The translations under genes were made by a program, and so were the position numbers. Below the pieces are notes generated by a model. That model saw only the letters and a program-made list of their open reading frames with translations, was not told the origin of the DNA and did not search any database. This document shows positions 1 to 7,676 of a stretch of 64,000 nt of DNA, piece after piece (position 1 is the stretch's first letter; each line of letters begins with the position of its first letter). Source of the DNA: Parerythrobacter lutipelagi (GTDB lineage Bacteria > Pseudomonadota > Alphaproteobacteria > Sphingomonadales > Sphingomonadaceae); contig NZ_SKCJ01000002.1 of the NCBI RefSeq assembly GCF_005434975.1, positions 434,001-498,000 of the forward strand, in the 5' to 3' direction.

Positions 1-731
1 TCGGATGGGACCTGAAGTCGCGCTGCGGCAAGAAGAAGGTCGTGCTCGAACTGGGCGGCAATGCAGCGGTCATCGTCGACAAGGATGCCGATCTCGATCA
101 CGCGCTCGAACGGATCATCTTCGGCGCGTTCTACCAGAGCGGCCAGAGCTGTATCGGAGTGCAGCGCATCATCATCCACGAGGACATCTACGACACCTTC
201 AAGGATATGCTGGTCGAGAAAGCCGGCACGCTTGTCGCCGGCGATCCGAAGGAACGCGATACCTTCATCGGGCCGATGATCTCCGAGAAGGAAGCGACCC
301 GCCTGCACGGCTGGATCGAAGATGCCGTCCAAGCCGGGGCCAAAGTGCTGTGCGGCGGCGAGCGAGACGGCGCGATGCTGCAAGCCACCCTGCTGGAGGG
401 TGTGCCGCGCGATTGCGATGCCAACACGGAAGAAGCGTTCGGGCCGCTCGCCAATCTGTTCAAGTTCAATGATTTCAACAAGGCGCTGGAACAGGTCAAT
501 GACAGCAAGTTCGGTCTGCAAGCCGGTATCTTTACGCGCGACATCCACCAGGTGCTCGATGCGTGGGACGTGCTCGATGTCGGCGGCGTGGTGGTCAACG
601 ATGTGTCATCCTACCGGGTCGACAACATGCCTTATGGCGGGGTGAAGGACTCCGGTCTGGGCCGCGAAGGCATCCGTTTCGCGATGGAAGACATGAGCGA
701 GATTCGGAACCTGGTGATCCGGCGCGACTGA
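1..731 (+). CDS. Aldehyde dehydrogenase family protein (C-terminal 242 residues; gene starts before the window)
   Basis: NAD(P)-dependent oxidation of an aldehyde to the acid, probably cytosolic; substrate not determinable. The visible part holds the general-base glutamate in the LELGGN motif (codon at nt 48) and the catalytic cysteine in SGQSC (codon at nt 150). The C-terminal oligomerisation segment follows, with PYGGVKDSGLGREG. The reading frame is open to the left edge, so the N-terminal cofactor-binding part is missing from the window. It ends in a TGA about 140 nt before a strong hairpin. The family is certain; the substrate class is not. Confidence 0.92.
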   Translation, partial: GWDLKSRCGKKKVVLELGGNAAVIVDKDADLDHALERIIFGAFYQSGQSCIGVQRIIIHEDIYDTFKDMLVEKAGTLVAGDPKERDTFIGPMISEKEATRLHGWIEDAVQAGAKVLCGGERDGAMLQATLLEGVPRDCDANTEEAFGPLANLFKFNDFNKALEQVNDSKFGLQAGIFTRDIHQVLDAWDVLDVGGVVVNDVSSYRVDNMPYGGVKDSGLGREGIRFAMEDMSEIRNLVIRRD

Positions 732-867
732 TACGTTACGCCGAGGGGGTGTTGACACATCTGACACTGTCCTCGTGTTCGCGTTTTGGTGCATGTGGAA
801 CAAGTGGAACACTGTTCTAGAGTTGAATTCCTGACGGCATACCGCACGCATTGCCCCTTCCCCAATT

Positions 868-899
868 CCGTCACCCCGGCTCGGCGGCCGGGGTGACGG
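868..899. terminator. Strong GC-rich hairpin between convergent genes
   Basis: A perfect 12-bp inverted repeat (CCGTCACCCCGG / CCGGGGTGACGG) with an 8-nt loop lies between the convergent aldehyde dehydrogenase and the 119-aa gene. There is no clear T-run on either side. It could be a bidirectional terminator or a dispersed palindromic repeat of the kind common in alphaproteobacteria. No second copy was noticed in this window. Confidence 0.45.
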
Positions 900-918
900 T
901 TAAGAGAGGCAGAACAGC

Positions 919-1278
919 TCACCCTTCCTCCAGCAACAGGATCTCGCAATCGACCACCAGCATCGGTTCAGGCAGCATCGTGTGTTCGACACCGGTGATT
1001 GTCGCATCGGCGACCAGCTGGCCGCCCAAAGCGAATTCATGTTCGGGCAGTTCGGCGACCAGCTCCTCTCCCGCTTCGACATCTTCGGGGCCGGTGAATG
1101 CAATCCGCAGGCGGTGACGCGATCCGGCGAAGGTGATGCTTGCCCAGGGCTTCTCCGAATGGGAGATAATGGTTCCCGTGCCATTGGCGAGCGCAAGCAC
1201 CGCGCGCCGCAAGCGGCCGGTCAGGCCGCGTACTTCTGCGCGGCGGCGGAGAAGATCCGGTCCGGTTTCAATGGACAT
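919..1278 (-). CDS. Conserved hypothetical protein, 119 aa
   Basis: I do not recognise a named domain. The protein starts MSIETGPDLLRRRAEVRGL. It has a basic, helical N-terminus (LLRRRAEVRGLTGRLRRAV) and a beta-rich C-terminal half with many acidic residues, and ends EILLLEEG. There is no signal peptide or membrane segment. An in-frame upstream extension exists but would run through the neighbouring gene. The ATG chosen here overlaps the end of the upstream 67-aa gene by 11 nt, which indicates translational coupling. The two products probably act together. Confidence 0.6.
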   Translation of the reverse strand: MSIETGPDLLRRRAEVRGLTGRLRRAVLALANGTGTIISHSEKPWASITFAGSRHRLRIAFTGPEDVEAGEELVAELPEHEFALGGQLVADATITGVEHTMLPEPMLVVDCEILLLEEG

Positions 1279-1471
1279 GATTGGTTCCCCCGACAGGCTG
1301 CGCTTCATAAGCCGCGATAAAATGCTCCACCCGCCGCTCCATACTGGTGCGAGGAATGCGTCCGTTGCGAAGGTCGAGCACAAAGCGCGGATCATGCGTT
1401 GCGAGGCGGCCGAACTTGGTTGCGGGCATCCCGGTTCGGCGAAGGAATTTCTCGATAGTACGGATTAGCAT
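1268..1471 (-). CDS. Small HTH-like protein, 67 aa
   Basis: The sequence MLIRTIEKFLRRTGMPATKF, followed by GRLATHDPRFVLDLRNGR, resembles the small helix-turn-helix-like proteins of alphaproteobacteria (helix, turn with GM-ATKFGR, recognition helix with FV-DLR-GR). DNA binding is an inference. It is the first gene of a coupled two-gene unit and overlaps the start of the 119-aa gene by 11 nt. It is transcribed divergently from the S24-type repressor gene, so the shared 140-bp promoter region with palindromes may control both sides. Confidence 0.6.
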   Translation of the reverse strand: MLIRTIEKFLRRTGMPATKFGRLATHDPRFVLDLRNGRIPRTSMERRVEHFIAAYEAQPVGGTNHVH

Positions 1472-1551
1472 ATGGCTCCCCTGCGATGGATAAGCTGGCG
1501 GGTTCGGGTGACTGGCGAATCGCCCGATGAGCCGAAACGTGATTTGTAAAA

Positions 1552-1589
1552 TCCTACTTGTCTAGGAAAAATACATCGTATAGGTAGGA
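1552..1589. promoter_or_regulatory. Candidate operator: repeated TCCTA/TAGGA half-sites
   Basis: Just upstream of the S24-type repressor lies TCCTACTTGTCTAGGA, an inverted repeat of TCCTA with 6-nt spacing. A further GTAGGA at 1584-1589 is the inverse of the first TCCTAC. The sites sit 25-65 nt before the repressor start codon, within an AT-richer stretch. This is typical of an autoregulated cI/LexA-like promoter. Binding is inferred, not shown. Confidence 0.45.
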
Positions 1590-1614
1590 AATATATCGAC
1601 GATGAGGACAAGCT

Positions 1615-2262
1615 ATGTCGAATGCACGTAATCGCTTGCTGGAGCTAAGCCAGAATTCAGGGAGTAGCCTTGCCCGCCTGTCAGAGATGATCGGGCGCAA
1701 CCCAACGTATTTGCAGCAATTTATTCGCAAAGGCAGTCCGCGCAAGCTGGAGGAGCGGGATCGCCGCGCGCTGGCGGATTTCTTCGGTGTGGACGAATCG
1801 GAATTGGGCGGGCCGGAGGAAAAATCCTATACGCCGAATCGCAAACTGCCGCTCGATGGCGGCTGGATCGATGTTCCGCGGCTGTCGCTGGCGGCGTCTG
1901 CCGGACCGGGTGCGGTGAGCACGCAAGAACAGGCGTTCGACAATTTCCGCTTCTCTCGCCGGTGGCTGCGCGAACAGGGGCTCGATGGTTCGAAGCTTTC
2001 CGCCATTGCAGTGGAAGGCGACTCGATGGAGCCGCTGCTGCGGGCGGGCGATGAAGTGCTGGTCGACCACGCACACGGGCCGTTCCGCGACGGCATTCAC
2101 GTGGTGCGCCTCGACGACACGCTGCTGGTCAAGCGCGTCGCCGCACAGGGGGGGGGACGCTTCACCCTGCTAAGCCAGAATCTCGCCTATCCGCCCATTG
2201 AGGTCGGTGCGGAGGATATTGAGATCATCGGGCGGGTGGTGTGGAAGAGCGGGCGGTTGTGA
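1615..2262 (+). CDS. S24-family LexA/cI-like transcriptional repressor, 215 aa
   Basis: The N-terminal ~60 residues form an XRE-like HTH (LARLSEMIGRNPTYLQQFIR). They are followed by a linker and an S24 peptidase domain. Self-cleavage features are visible: a putative Ala96-Gly97 scissile bond (AASAGPG), nucleophile Ser137 in EGDSMEP, and Lys173 in LLVKRV. By family knowledge such repressors are inactivated by RecA-stimulated autoproteolysis or act as constitutive repressors. The start is preceded by GAGGACA as ribosome-binding site. It is divergent from the 67-aa/119-aa pair and followed by an opposing HEPN-like gene. A run of nine G lies in the coding sequence after Lys173. Confidence 0.88.
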   Translation: MSNARNRLLELSQNSGSSLARLSEMIGRNPTYLQQFIRKGSPRKLEERDRRALADFFGVDESELGGPEEKSYTPNRKLPLDGGWIDVPRLSLAASAGPGAVSTQEQAFDNFRFSRRWLREQGLDGSKLSAIAVEGDSMEPLLRAGDEVLVDHAHGPFRDGIHVVRLDDTLLVKRVAAQGGGRFTLLSQNLAYPPIEVGAEDIEIIGRVVWKSGRL

Positions 2263-2341
2263 AGGCCAGATACTACCAACTATGCGAGGAGCAGTATTTG
2301 CTGCCGTGGCCATTCTTTTAGATTTGCTGGTCGGTATTTTT

Positions 2342-2941
2342 CTAGCAAGGCCAATCGATTTTCTCGATATTACAGAGGTCCTTCCTCAGTTCACTCTTTT
2401 CACTTGGTTCCTGATGCCGAAATGCCCAACCTAGATCATCTATTTCACGGATTATTCGTACGACGAGCTGGGCAATTTTAGGAATTCCCGAAACCTCAAT
2501 TGACCAACCCATTGGTTCAAAATGCACAAACTGGTTTCGTATCCCTTCGTGGAAATCACTGATCCAGCGGAACTCATGCTCTGAAATTTTGACCCCATTC
2601 AAATTGCTTCGATCTCCCGCCGAGTGGGGCTTTCTTACGGCCTTTAGCAATTCAGGTAGCGACTTAATATACGTAGCGGGTGGCTTCGCGTTGCTATCGG
2701 TTCGCGAGTTTTTAAAATAGGCAAGCCATTCACCTGTATTACGATTTGTTAGAGCGCCGACTGGTGAAGCCGTGGTCGTCAAATGGCATACGCATGCGCC
2801 TTGAAGAGCCGAGTGAAGTGCGAGCACGACCCATTTCCATGCTTGAGGGTCCGCTTCAATGAATGCGCTAGTGCGAATGACGTGGCGGATTGATCCAGAA
2901 ACATCCACTGCTTCGTCAGTCTGAACCCATGAGCCTGACAC
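2342..2941 (-). CDS. HEPN-like orphan protein with RNxxxH motif, 199 aa
   Basis: No named family is recognised with certainty. The start is a GTG preceded by AAGGAGGT six nt upstream, far better than the longer open frame, which would overlap the next gene. The protein is mostly helical. Near residues 135-140 it carries RNQFVH, which fits the HEPN RNase signature RNxxxH, in the context HEGIRNQFVHFEP. Earlier is a hydrophobic helix (WKWVVLALHSALQGACVCHL). The DNA is visibly AT-richer than its neighbours, suggesting transfer. Function as a ribonuclease or defence protein is an inference from one motif; no cognate antitoxin gene is adjacent. Confidence 0.6.
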   Translation of the reverse strand: MSGSWVQTDEAVDVSGSIRHVIRTSAFIEADPQAWKWVVLALHSALQGACVCHLTTTASPVGALTNRNTGEWLAYFKNSRTDSNAKPPATYIKSLPELLKAVRKPHSAGDRSNLNGVKISEHEFRWISDFHEGIRNQFVHFEPMGWSIEVSGIPKIAQLVVRIIREIDDLGWAFRHQEPSEKSELRKDLCNIEKIDWPC

Positions 2942-3026
2942 AGTTGTACCTCCTTCTGATTTCTGTCGTTTGCCCAAGAGTATCACTAGCTTGCATTCAG
3001 GCAAAACAACCGCCACCTCTCTGCCC

Positions 3027-3695
3027 ATGACCGAACAAGCCAAAACCCCGCCCATGAAAGCGGCGATCATGCCCGTGACGCCGCTGCAGCAGAATTGCTC
3101 GCTGATCTGGTGCACGAAGACGATGAAGGGCGCGCTGACCGATCCAGGCGGCGATCTCGACAAGCTCAAGGCGGGTGTCGCCAAGTCGGGTGTCACGCTG
3201 GAAAAGATCCTCATCACCCACGGCCATCTCGACCATTGCGGGCAGGCGGGGATGCTGGCGGAGGAGCTGGGGCTGCCGATCGAAGGGCCGCATGAGGACG
3301 ACCGCTTCTGGATCGCGCAGCTTGACGATGACGGCGCGCGTTACGGGATGGAAGCGAAAAGCTTCGAACCCGACCGCTGGCTGCACGATGGCGATCAGGT
3401 TACCGTGGGTGAGCTAACCCTCGACGTAATCCATTGCCCGGGTCACACGCCGGGACATGTGATTTTCTATCACGAACCGAGCAAATTCGCGATTGTCGGT
3501 GATGTGCTGTTTCAAGGCAGCATCGGGCGCACCGATTTCCCGCGCGGCAACCATCAGGACCTGATCGATTCGATCACCAAAAAGCTGTGGCCGCTGGGCG
3601 AGGACGTGCTGTTCATCCCCGGCCACGGCCCGACCAGCACTTTCGGTCAGGAGCGCAAGACCAACCAGTTCGTCAGCGATTACGCGCTGGGTTAG
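3027..3695 (+). CDS. MBL-fold metallo-hydrolase, glyoxalase II/YcbL-like, 222 aa
   Basis: A zinc-dependent hydrolase of the metallo-beta-lactamase fold. Metal-binding motifs are ITHGHLDH (HxHxDH), HCPGHTPGH, GDVLFQGSIGRTD and a C-terminal HGPTSTFGQE. It lacks the C-terminal extension of true glyoxalase II, which fits the YcbL-like group of thioester hydrolases; the physiological substrate is unknown. The start is uncertain: ATG here or the ATG at 3054 (MKAAIMPVTPLQQN), neither with a strong ribosome-binding site. It is cytosolic, with no signal peptide. Confidence 0.88.
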   Translation: MTEQAKTPPMKAAIMPVTPLQQNCSLIWCTKTMKGALTDPGGDLDKLKAGVAKSGVTLEKILITHGHLDHCGQAGMLAEELGLPIEGPHEDDRFWIAQLDDDGARYGMEAKSFEPDRWLHDGDQVTVGELTLDVIHCPGHTPGHVIFYHEPSKFAIVGDVLFQGSIGRTDFPRGNHQDLIDSITKKLWPLGEDVLFIPGHGPTSTFGQERKTNQFVSDYALG

Positions 3696-3741
3696 TTTTC
3701 CGGCGGAGATGCGAGCTGTCGCGATGGGACGGAACAGCCAA

Positions 3742-3763
3742 GGGACGCACGGATGTGCGTCCC
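3742..3763. terminator. Hairpin between convergent genes
   Basis: A perfect 9-bp stem (GGGACGCAC / GTGCGTCCC) with a 4-nt loop lies between the convergent MBL hydrolase and MAPEG genes. There is no T-run, so intrinsic termination is only plausible. Confidence 0.4.
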
Positions 3764-3782
3764 GTACTCAACAAACAACCTT

Positions 3783-4178
3783 CTACATCACCCCGGCAGC
3801 GATCAGCACGGCGACGATCGCCAGGCCGAGCAGCGTCAGCATGGTGATCAGCACGCCGATCATGCGCGGTTTGGCCGGGCCTTCGCTGTCCATCCCGATG
3901 GCGTGGGCGATGCGGCCGAGCATATAGATGCCTGCGACATAGGCGAGCCACGGATGGCCGCGGCCGGACAGCTCGATCCCGGCGATCAGCAGCAGGACGA
4001 AGGGCGTGTTCTCGACGAAGTTGAGCTGCGCGCGCATCCGGCGGGTCAGCGGACCGCCGCCATCGTCACCATGCAGGACCTTGTACTGATTGCGCATCTG
4101 GCCGCAGCGAACCGCCAGCCAGAGATTGATGATCGCAGCCGCCGCAGCGGCACAAAGTGTGATCGGCAAGACGCCCAT
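3783..4178 (-). CDS. MAPEG family membrane protein, 131 aa
   Basis: A four-helix inner-membrane protein of the MAPEG superfamily (membrane-associated proteins in eicosanoid and glutathione metabolism). Length is typical. The signature region is RAQLNFVENTPFVLLLIAG in the first half, then GRIAHAIGMDSEGPAKPRMIG and a final long hydrophobic helix. Bacterial members may have glutathione transferase or peroxidase activity, but the substrate cannot be read from sequence. It stands alone, divergent from the rpmF promoter. Confidence 0.82.
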   Translation of the reverse strand: MGVLPITLCAAAAAAIINLWLAVRCGQMRNQYKVLHGDDGGGPLTRRMRAQLNFVENTPFVLLLIAGIELSGRGHPWLAYVAGIYMLGRIAHAIGMDSEGPAKPRMIGVLITMLTLLGLAIVAVLIAAGVM

Positions 4179-4226
4179 GGTAATTCCCCTGTGTGTTGCC
4201 CGCTTGCTATTGCAGTGTCACACCGC

Positions 4227-4254
4227 TTGCAAGCGGCGTAAATTGCGCTATAGC
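4227..4254 (+). promoter_or_regulatory. Candidate promoter of rpmF-plsX-fabH
   Basis: TTGCAA and TATAGC are separated by 16 nt, about 120 nt upstream of rpmF and reading toward it. It is a fair housekeeping-sigma match in an otherwise empty 190-bp gap. This is by inspection only. Confidence 0.35.
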
Positions 4255-4371
4255 GCGGCCCTTCACCGTCATGGCAGGGCCATTGCGTCGCACACCCTTG
4301 TGTGCCGGGCAGGCTTGGCTTAGGGCGGCTAACGCAACGATTTTTATTGTATTTAAGGAACAGGTGCCACC

Positions 4372-4551
4372 ATGGCTGTCCCTAAGAGAAAAGTATCGCC
4401 GCATCGCCGTGGTAACCGCCGGTCCCACGATTCGCTCAAGCCGGAAGCATTCCACGAGTGCGGCAATTGCGGCGAATTGAAGCGTCCGCACAATCTTTGC
4501 ACGCATTGCGGCCACTACAACGGCCGTGAAGTCATCGCCGTCGGTCTCTGA
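4372..4551 (+). CDS. rpmF: 50S ribosomal protein L32, 59 aa
   Basis: [20 protein letters not shown] is the classic L32 N-terminus. A zinc-ribbon follows ([18 protein letters not shown]) with two CxxC pairs, so this is the zinc-binding form. Length is normal for alphaproteobacteria. The ribosome-binding site is AAGGAAC. It leads the conserved rpmF-plsX-fabH gene order that links ribosome synthesis to fatty-acid and phospholipid synthesis; plsX starts 28 nt downstream. Confidence 0.97.
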   Translation: MAVPKRKVSPHRRGNRRSHDSLKPEAFHECGNCGELKRPHNLCTHCGHYNGREVIAVGL

Positions 4552-4579
4552 TCGAATCAGCAATTAGCCGGAGAACGTC

Positions 4580-5656
4580 ATGAGCCTGCCGCGTATCGCT
4601 GTCGATGCGATGGGCGGTGATGAAGGCGTTCGCGTGATGATCGACGGTGCCGCCGAGGCGCGCCGTCGGCATGACCGGTTCAAATTCCTGCTGGTGGGTG
4701 ACGAAGCGCGGATCAAATCCGCGCTCGAATCGCATCCCAACCTGCGGGAAGCTTCGGAAATCCTCCATTGCGACGATGTGGTTGCCGGTGACGAAGTGCC
4801 GAGCAGGGCATTGCGCCGGGCGAAAACCACGTCGATGGGGCTTGCGGTCAACGCCGTGAAAGCCGGCGACGCGGGCGCGGCCGTGAGCGCAGGCAACACC
4901 GGCGCGCTGATGGCGATGAGCAAGCTTGCCCTGCGCACCATGCCGGGGATCGACCGTCCGGCGCTCGCGGCCATCATGCCGACCTTGGGCGACAACGATG
5001 TCGTCATGCTCGATCTGGGTGCCAACACAGAGGCCGATGCGCGCAATCTGGTGCAATTTGCAGTGATGGGCGCGGCCTATTCGCGCATCCTGACCGGCAA
5101 GGAAAAGCCCAGCGTCCGGCTGCTCAACATCGGCACTGAAGAGATCAAGGGCTTCGACCGGCTGCGTGAAGCGGCGGCTTTGCTCAACGATGCGACCGGG
5201 CTGGACATGCAATTCGACGGCTACGTCGAGTCGGACAAGATCAATCGCGGCGAAGTCGATGTCGTGGTGACTGACGGGTTCTCCGGCAATATCGCGCTCA
5301 AGGCGATCGAAGGGACTGCGCGCTTCGTGACCGACCTTTTGCGAGAGGCCTTCACCAGTTCGCTGCGCTCCAAGATCGGTTTCCTCGTCTCGCGCCCGGC
5401 GACCGAATTGCTCAAGCACCATCTCGATCCGAACAACCACAATGGCGCGGTTTTCCTCGGGCTCAATGGCGTGGTGGTGAAAAGCCACGGCAGCGCGACC
5501 GCTGGCGGGGTGGCCAACGCGGTTGCTGTCGCGGCTCGTCTGCTGGAAGAAAACCTGACGCGGCGCATCAGCACCGGCCTCGCTGAGATTCAGGATCGCC
5601 AGGCCATTGTCGCCGAGGGCGAAGCGGGCTCTGAAGAGAGCAGGCTGGCCAAGTGA
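4580..5656 (+). CDS. plsX: Phosphate acyltransferase PlsX, 358 aa
   Basis: Converts acyl-ACP to acyl-phosphate, the donor for the first acylation of glycerol-3-phosphate. The N-terminal signature [11 protein letters not shown] and the internal [19 protein letters not shown] and [10 protein letters not shown] motifs are diagnostic. Full length, peripheral membrane. The stop codon overlaps the GTG start of fabH (GTGA), so the two are translationally coupled. Confidence 0.97.
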   Translation: MSLPRIAVDAMGGDEGVRVMIDGAAEARRRHDRFKFLLVGDEARIKSALESHPNLREASEILHCDDVVAGDEVPSRALRRAKTTSMGLAVNAVKAGDAGAAVSAGNTGALMAMSKLALRTMPGIDRPALAAIMPTLGDNDVVMLDLGANTEADARNLVQFAVMGAAYSRILTGKEKPSVRLLNIGTEEIKGFDRLREAAALLNDATGLDMQFDGYVESDKINRGEVDVVVTDGFSGNIALKAIEGTARFVTDLLREAFTSSLRSKIGFLVSRPATELLKHHLDPNNHNGAVFLGLNGVVVKSHGSATAGGVANAVAVAARLLEENLTRRISTGLAEIQDRQAIVAEGEAGSEESRLAK

Positions 5657-6618
5657 TCCGGTCCCAGATCAGGGGCAGCGGTTCGGCCTTGCCGCAGCAG
5701 GTCGTCACCAATGCCGACCTGGCGGACCGGGTCGAAACCAGCGACGAATGGATTGTCGAGCGCACCGGGATTCGCCAGCGGTATATCGCCGGCGAGGGGG
5801 AGACCACTTCAACGCTCGCAACCGAGGCTGCGCGCAACGCACTTGCAGCGGCAGATATCGACCCGGCCAGCATCGACCTGATCATCCTGGCCACTGCCAC
5901 CCCCGACCACACCTTCCCCGCCACGGCAACGCAAGTGCAGAAAGCGCTCGGTTGCCGCGGCGGGATTGCCTTCGATGTGCACGCCGTGTGCTCCGGCTTC
6001 CTCTACGCGCTGGGCACCGCCGATTCGATGTTGCGTACCGGCATGGCCAAGCGCGCAGTGGTAATAGGCGCGGAAACCTTCAGCCGCATCCTCGACTGGG
6101 AAGACCGCACCACCTGCGTTCTGTTCGGTGACGGGGCCGGTGCAATCGTGCTCGAAGCCGAAGATGTGACAGAGGGCGGACCCGGCATCCTTGCCACCAA
6201 GCTGCATGCCGATGGCGAGCATAAGGAATTGCTCTATGTCGATGGCGGCCCCTCGACCACAGGCACGGTCGGCAAGCTGCGGATGAAGGGGCGCGAGGTC
6301 TTCCGCCATGCGGTCGTCAATCTGGCAGAGGTGCTGGGCGAAACACTCGACGCGGTCGGATTGCAGGCGACCGACATCGACTGGGTGGTGCCGCATCAGG
6401 CCAATGCGCGCATTCTCGACGCGACCGCGCGCAAGCTGGGCCTGCCGGCCGAGAAAGTCATCGTAACAGTTGACCGGCATGCCAACACTTCCGCTGCATC
6501 GGTGCCGCTGGCGTTCGATGTTGCTGTGCGCGACGGGCGGATAAAGCCGGGCGATCTGGTCATGTTCGAGGCGATGGGCGGCGGCTTCACATGGGGCGCA
6601 TCGCTGGTCCGTTTGTAA
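5653..6618 (+). CDS. fabH: Beta-ketoacyl-ACP synthase III, 321 aa
   Basis: Catalyses the first condensation of type II fatty-acid synthesis (acetyl-CoA plus malonyl-ACP). The catalytic triad is visible: Cys113 in [10 protein letters not shown], His in VPHQANARI and Asn in HANTSAAS. The [11 protein letters not shown] motif lies near residue 30 and the C-terminus ends in [13 protein letters not shown]. It starts with GTG inside the plsX stop. Length is normal. Confidence 0.97.
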   Translation: MIRSQIRGSGSALPQQVVTNADLADRVETSDEWIVERTGIRQRYIAGEGETTSTLATEAARNALAAADIDPASIDLIILATATPDHTFPATATQVQKALGCRGGIAFDVHAVCSGFLYALGTADSMLRTGMAKRAVVIGAETFSRILDWEDRTTCVLFGDGAGAIVLEAEDVTEGGPGILATKLHADGEHKELLYVDGGPSTTGTVGKLRMKGREVFRHAVVNLAEVLGETLDAVGLQATDIDWVVPHQANARILDATARKLGLPAEKVIVTVDRHANTSAASVPLAFDVAVRDGRIKPGDLVMFEAMGGGFTWGASLVRL

Positions 6619-6727
6619 GTTTGCGGCATATCCACGGTTGTCGATTCTTATAGCCATTGCCCCACAAAAGCTTTCTCGTTATCCTGCAATCTCTTACACT
6701 CGGGTCGCGCCGAGAGGGAGATGGTGG

Positions 6728-7027
6728 ATGTCGCGATCAATGAGCACGCTCACCCGAGCCGACCTGGCTGAAACTATAAACCGCAAGATGGGATTCTCGC
6801 GGGCTGAATCGCTTGATATGGTCGAATCGATACTCGATCATATGTGCGTTGCCATGACCAATGGCGAGAACGTCAAGATTTCCGGCTTCGGCACGTTTGT
6901 GCTGCGGGACAAGAAAGAGCGCATCGGGCGCAACCCCAAGACCGGGGTGGAAGTGCCGATCACGCCGCGCCGCGTGATGACCTTCCGTGCCAGCCAGTTG
7001 CTGAAGGATCGTATCGCAAAGGGATGA
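6728..7027 (+). CDS. ihfA: Integration host factor subunit alpha, 99 aa
   Basis: A nucleoid DNA-bending protein, heterodimer with IHF beta. It has the HU/IHF fold with [17 protein letters not shown] at the N-terminus, the beta-arm [21 protein letters not shown], then [14 protein letters not shown]. The ATG chosen follows AGGGAGATGGTGG. A second in-frame ATG four codons on (MSTLTRAD) is also possible, and a longer upstream reading is unlikely. The place after fabH and before a MerR-type gene is conserved in alphaproteobacteria. Confidence 0.95.
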   Translation: MSRSMSTLTRADLAETINRKMGFSRAESLDMVESILDHMCVAMTNGENVKISGFGTFVLRDKKERIGRNPKTGVEVPITPRRVMTFRASQLLKDRIAKG

Positions 7028-7031
7028 GTGG

Positions 7032-7676
7032 ATGAGCGCCGAGTTCGATGACGGGAAAGACGACGGCGCCCTGCGCACCATCGGCGAAGTCAGCAAGGCG
7101 CTCGATATCAAATCCCATGTGCTACGTTACTGGGAACAGCAGTTCCCCATGCTCGAGCCGCTCAAACGCAGCGGTGGGCGGCGGTATTACCGGCCTGCGG
7201 ATGTGCAACTTGTCGAACGGATCGATGCGCTCGTGAACGATCAGGGATACACTTTGAAAGGCGCCCGACTGGTGATTGAAGATGACGCCGCACCGGCTGA
7301 AAAACCGGCTGGTGGAGCACCCGAAGCCGAAGCGCCTTCCACACCGGCGGAAGACTCGCCTGCGTTCAAAGCTCCGCCCGTCGTAACCGACACGCCGATT
7401 GCCGAAGACGGCGGTCTGTCCAATTTCTTCGGTGACGGGGCGCCAGCGCAGGAGGAAATGCCGGCGGAAGAGCTGGCTGCTGAAGAGCCTGCCGCAGAAA
7501 CACAGGTGGCAGAAGTGATGGCTGAAGCCGCGCCCGAGCCAGCCCATTCCCAAGTGCCAACCCATTCGCAAACACCGGCAGAGCCGCAGACCGACCAGCA
7601 AATCATCCCGCATGAAGATATCGTCGCACGCCTGAAATCGATCCACCGCACTCTTAGCGAAGCCGTCGGCGGTTAA
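7032..7676 (+). CDS. MerR-family transcriptional regulator, 214 aa
   Basis: The N-terminal ~75 residues are a MerR-type winged helix (TIGEVSKALDIKSHVLRYWE, then FPMLEPLKRSGGRRYYRPAD). The central ~100 residues are a low-complexity Ala/Glu/Pro linker. The end is a short conserved segment (DIVARLKSIHRTLSEAVGG). No cysteine sensor site is seen, so a metal or thiol role is not supported. It begins four nt after the ihfA stop and is probably cotranscribed. Its stop overlaps that of the opposing caspase gene by four nt. Confidence 0.9.
   Translation: MSAEFDDGKDDGALRTIGEVSKALDIKSHVLRYWEQQFPMLEPLKRSGGRRYYRPADVQLVERIDALVNDQGYTLKGARLVIEDDAAPAEKPAGGAPEAEAPSTPAEDSPAFKAPPVVTDTPIAEDGGLSNFFGDGAPAQEEMPAEELAAEEPAAETQVAEVMAEAAPEPAHSQVPTHSQTPAEPQTDQQIIPHEDIVARLKSIHRTLSEAVGG

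Noticed and set aside
2942-3217. N-terminal extension of the HEPN-like gene into the MBL hydrolase
   Set aside because: It would overlap the hydrolase gene antisense; the GTG at 2941 has a near-perfect ribosome-binding site.
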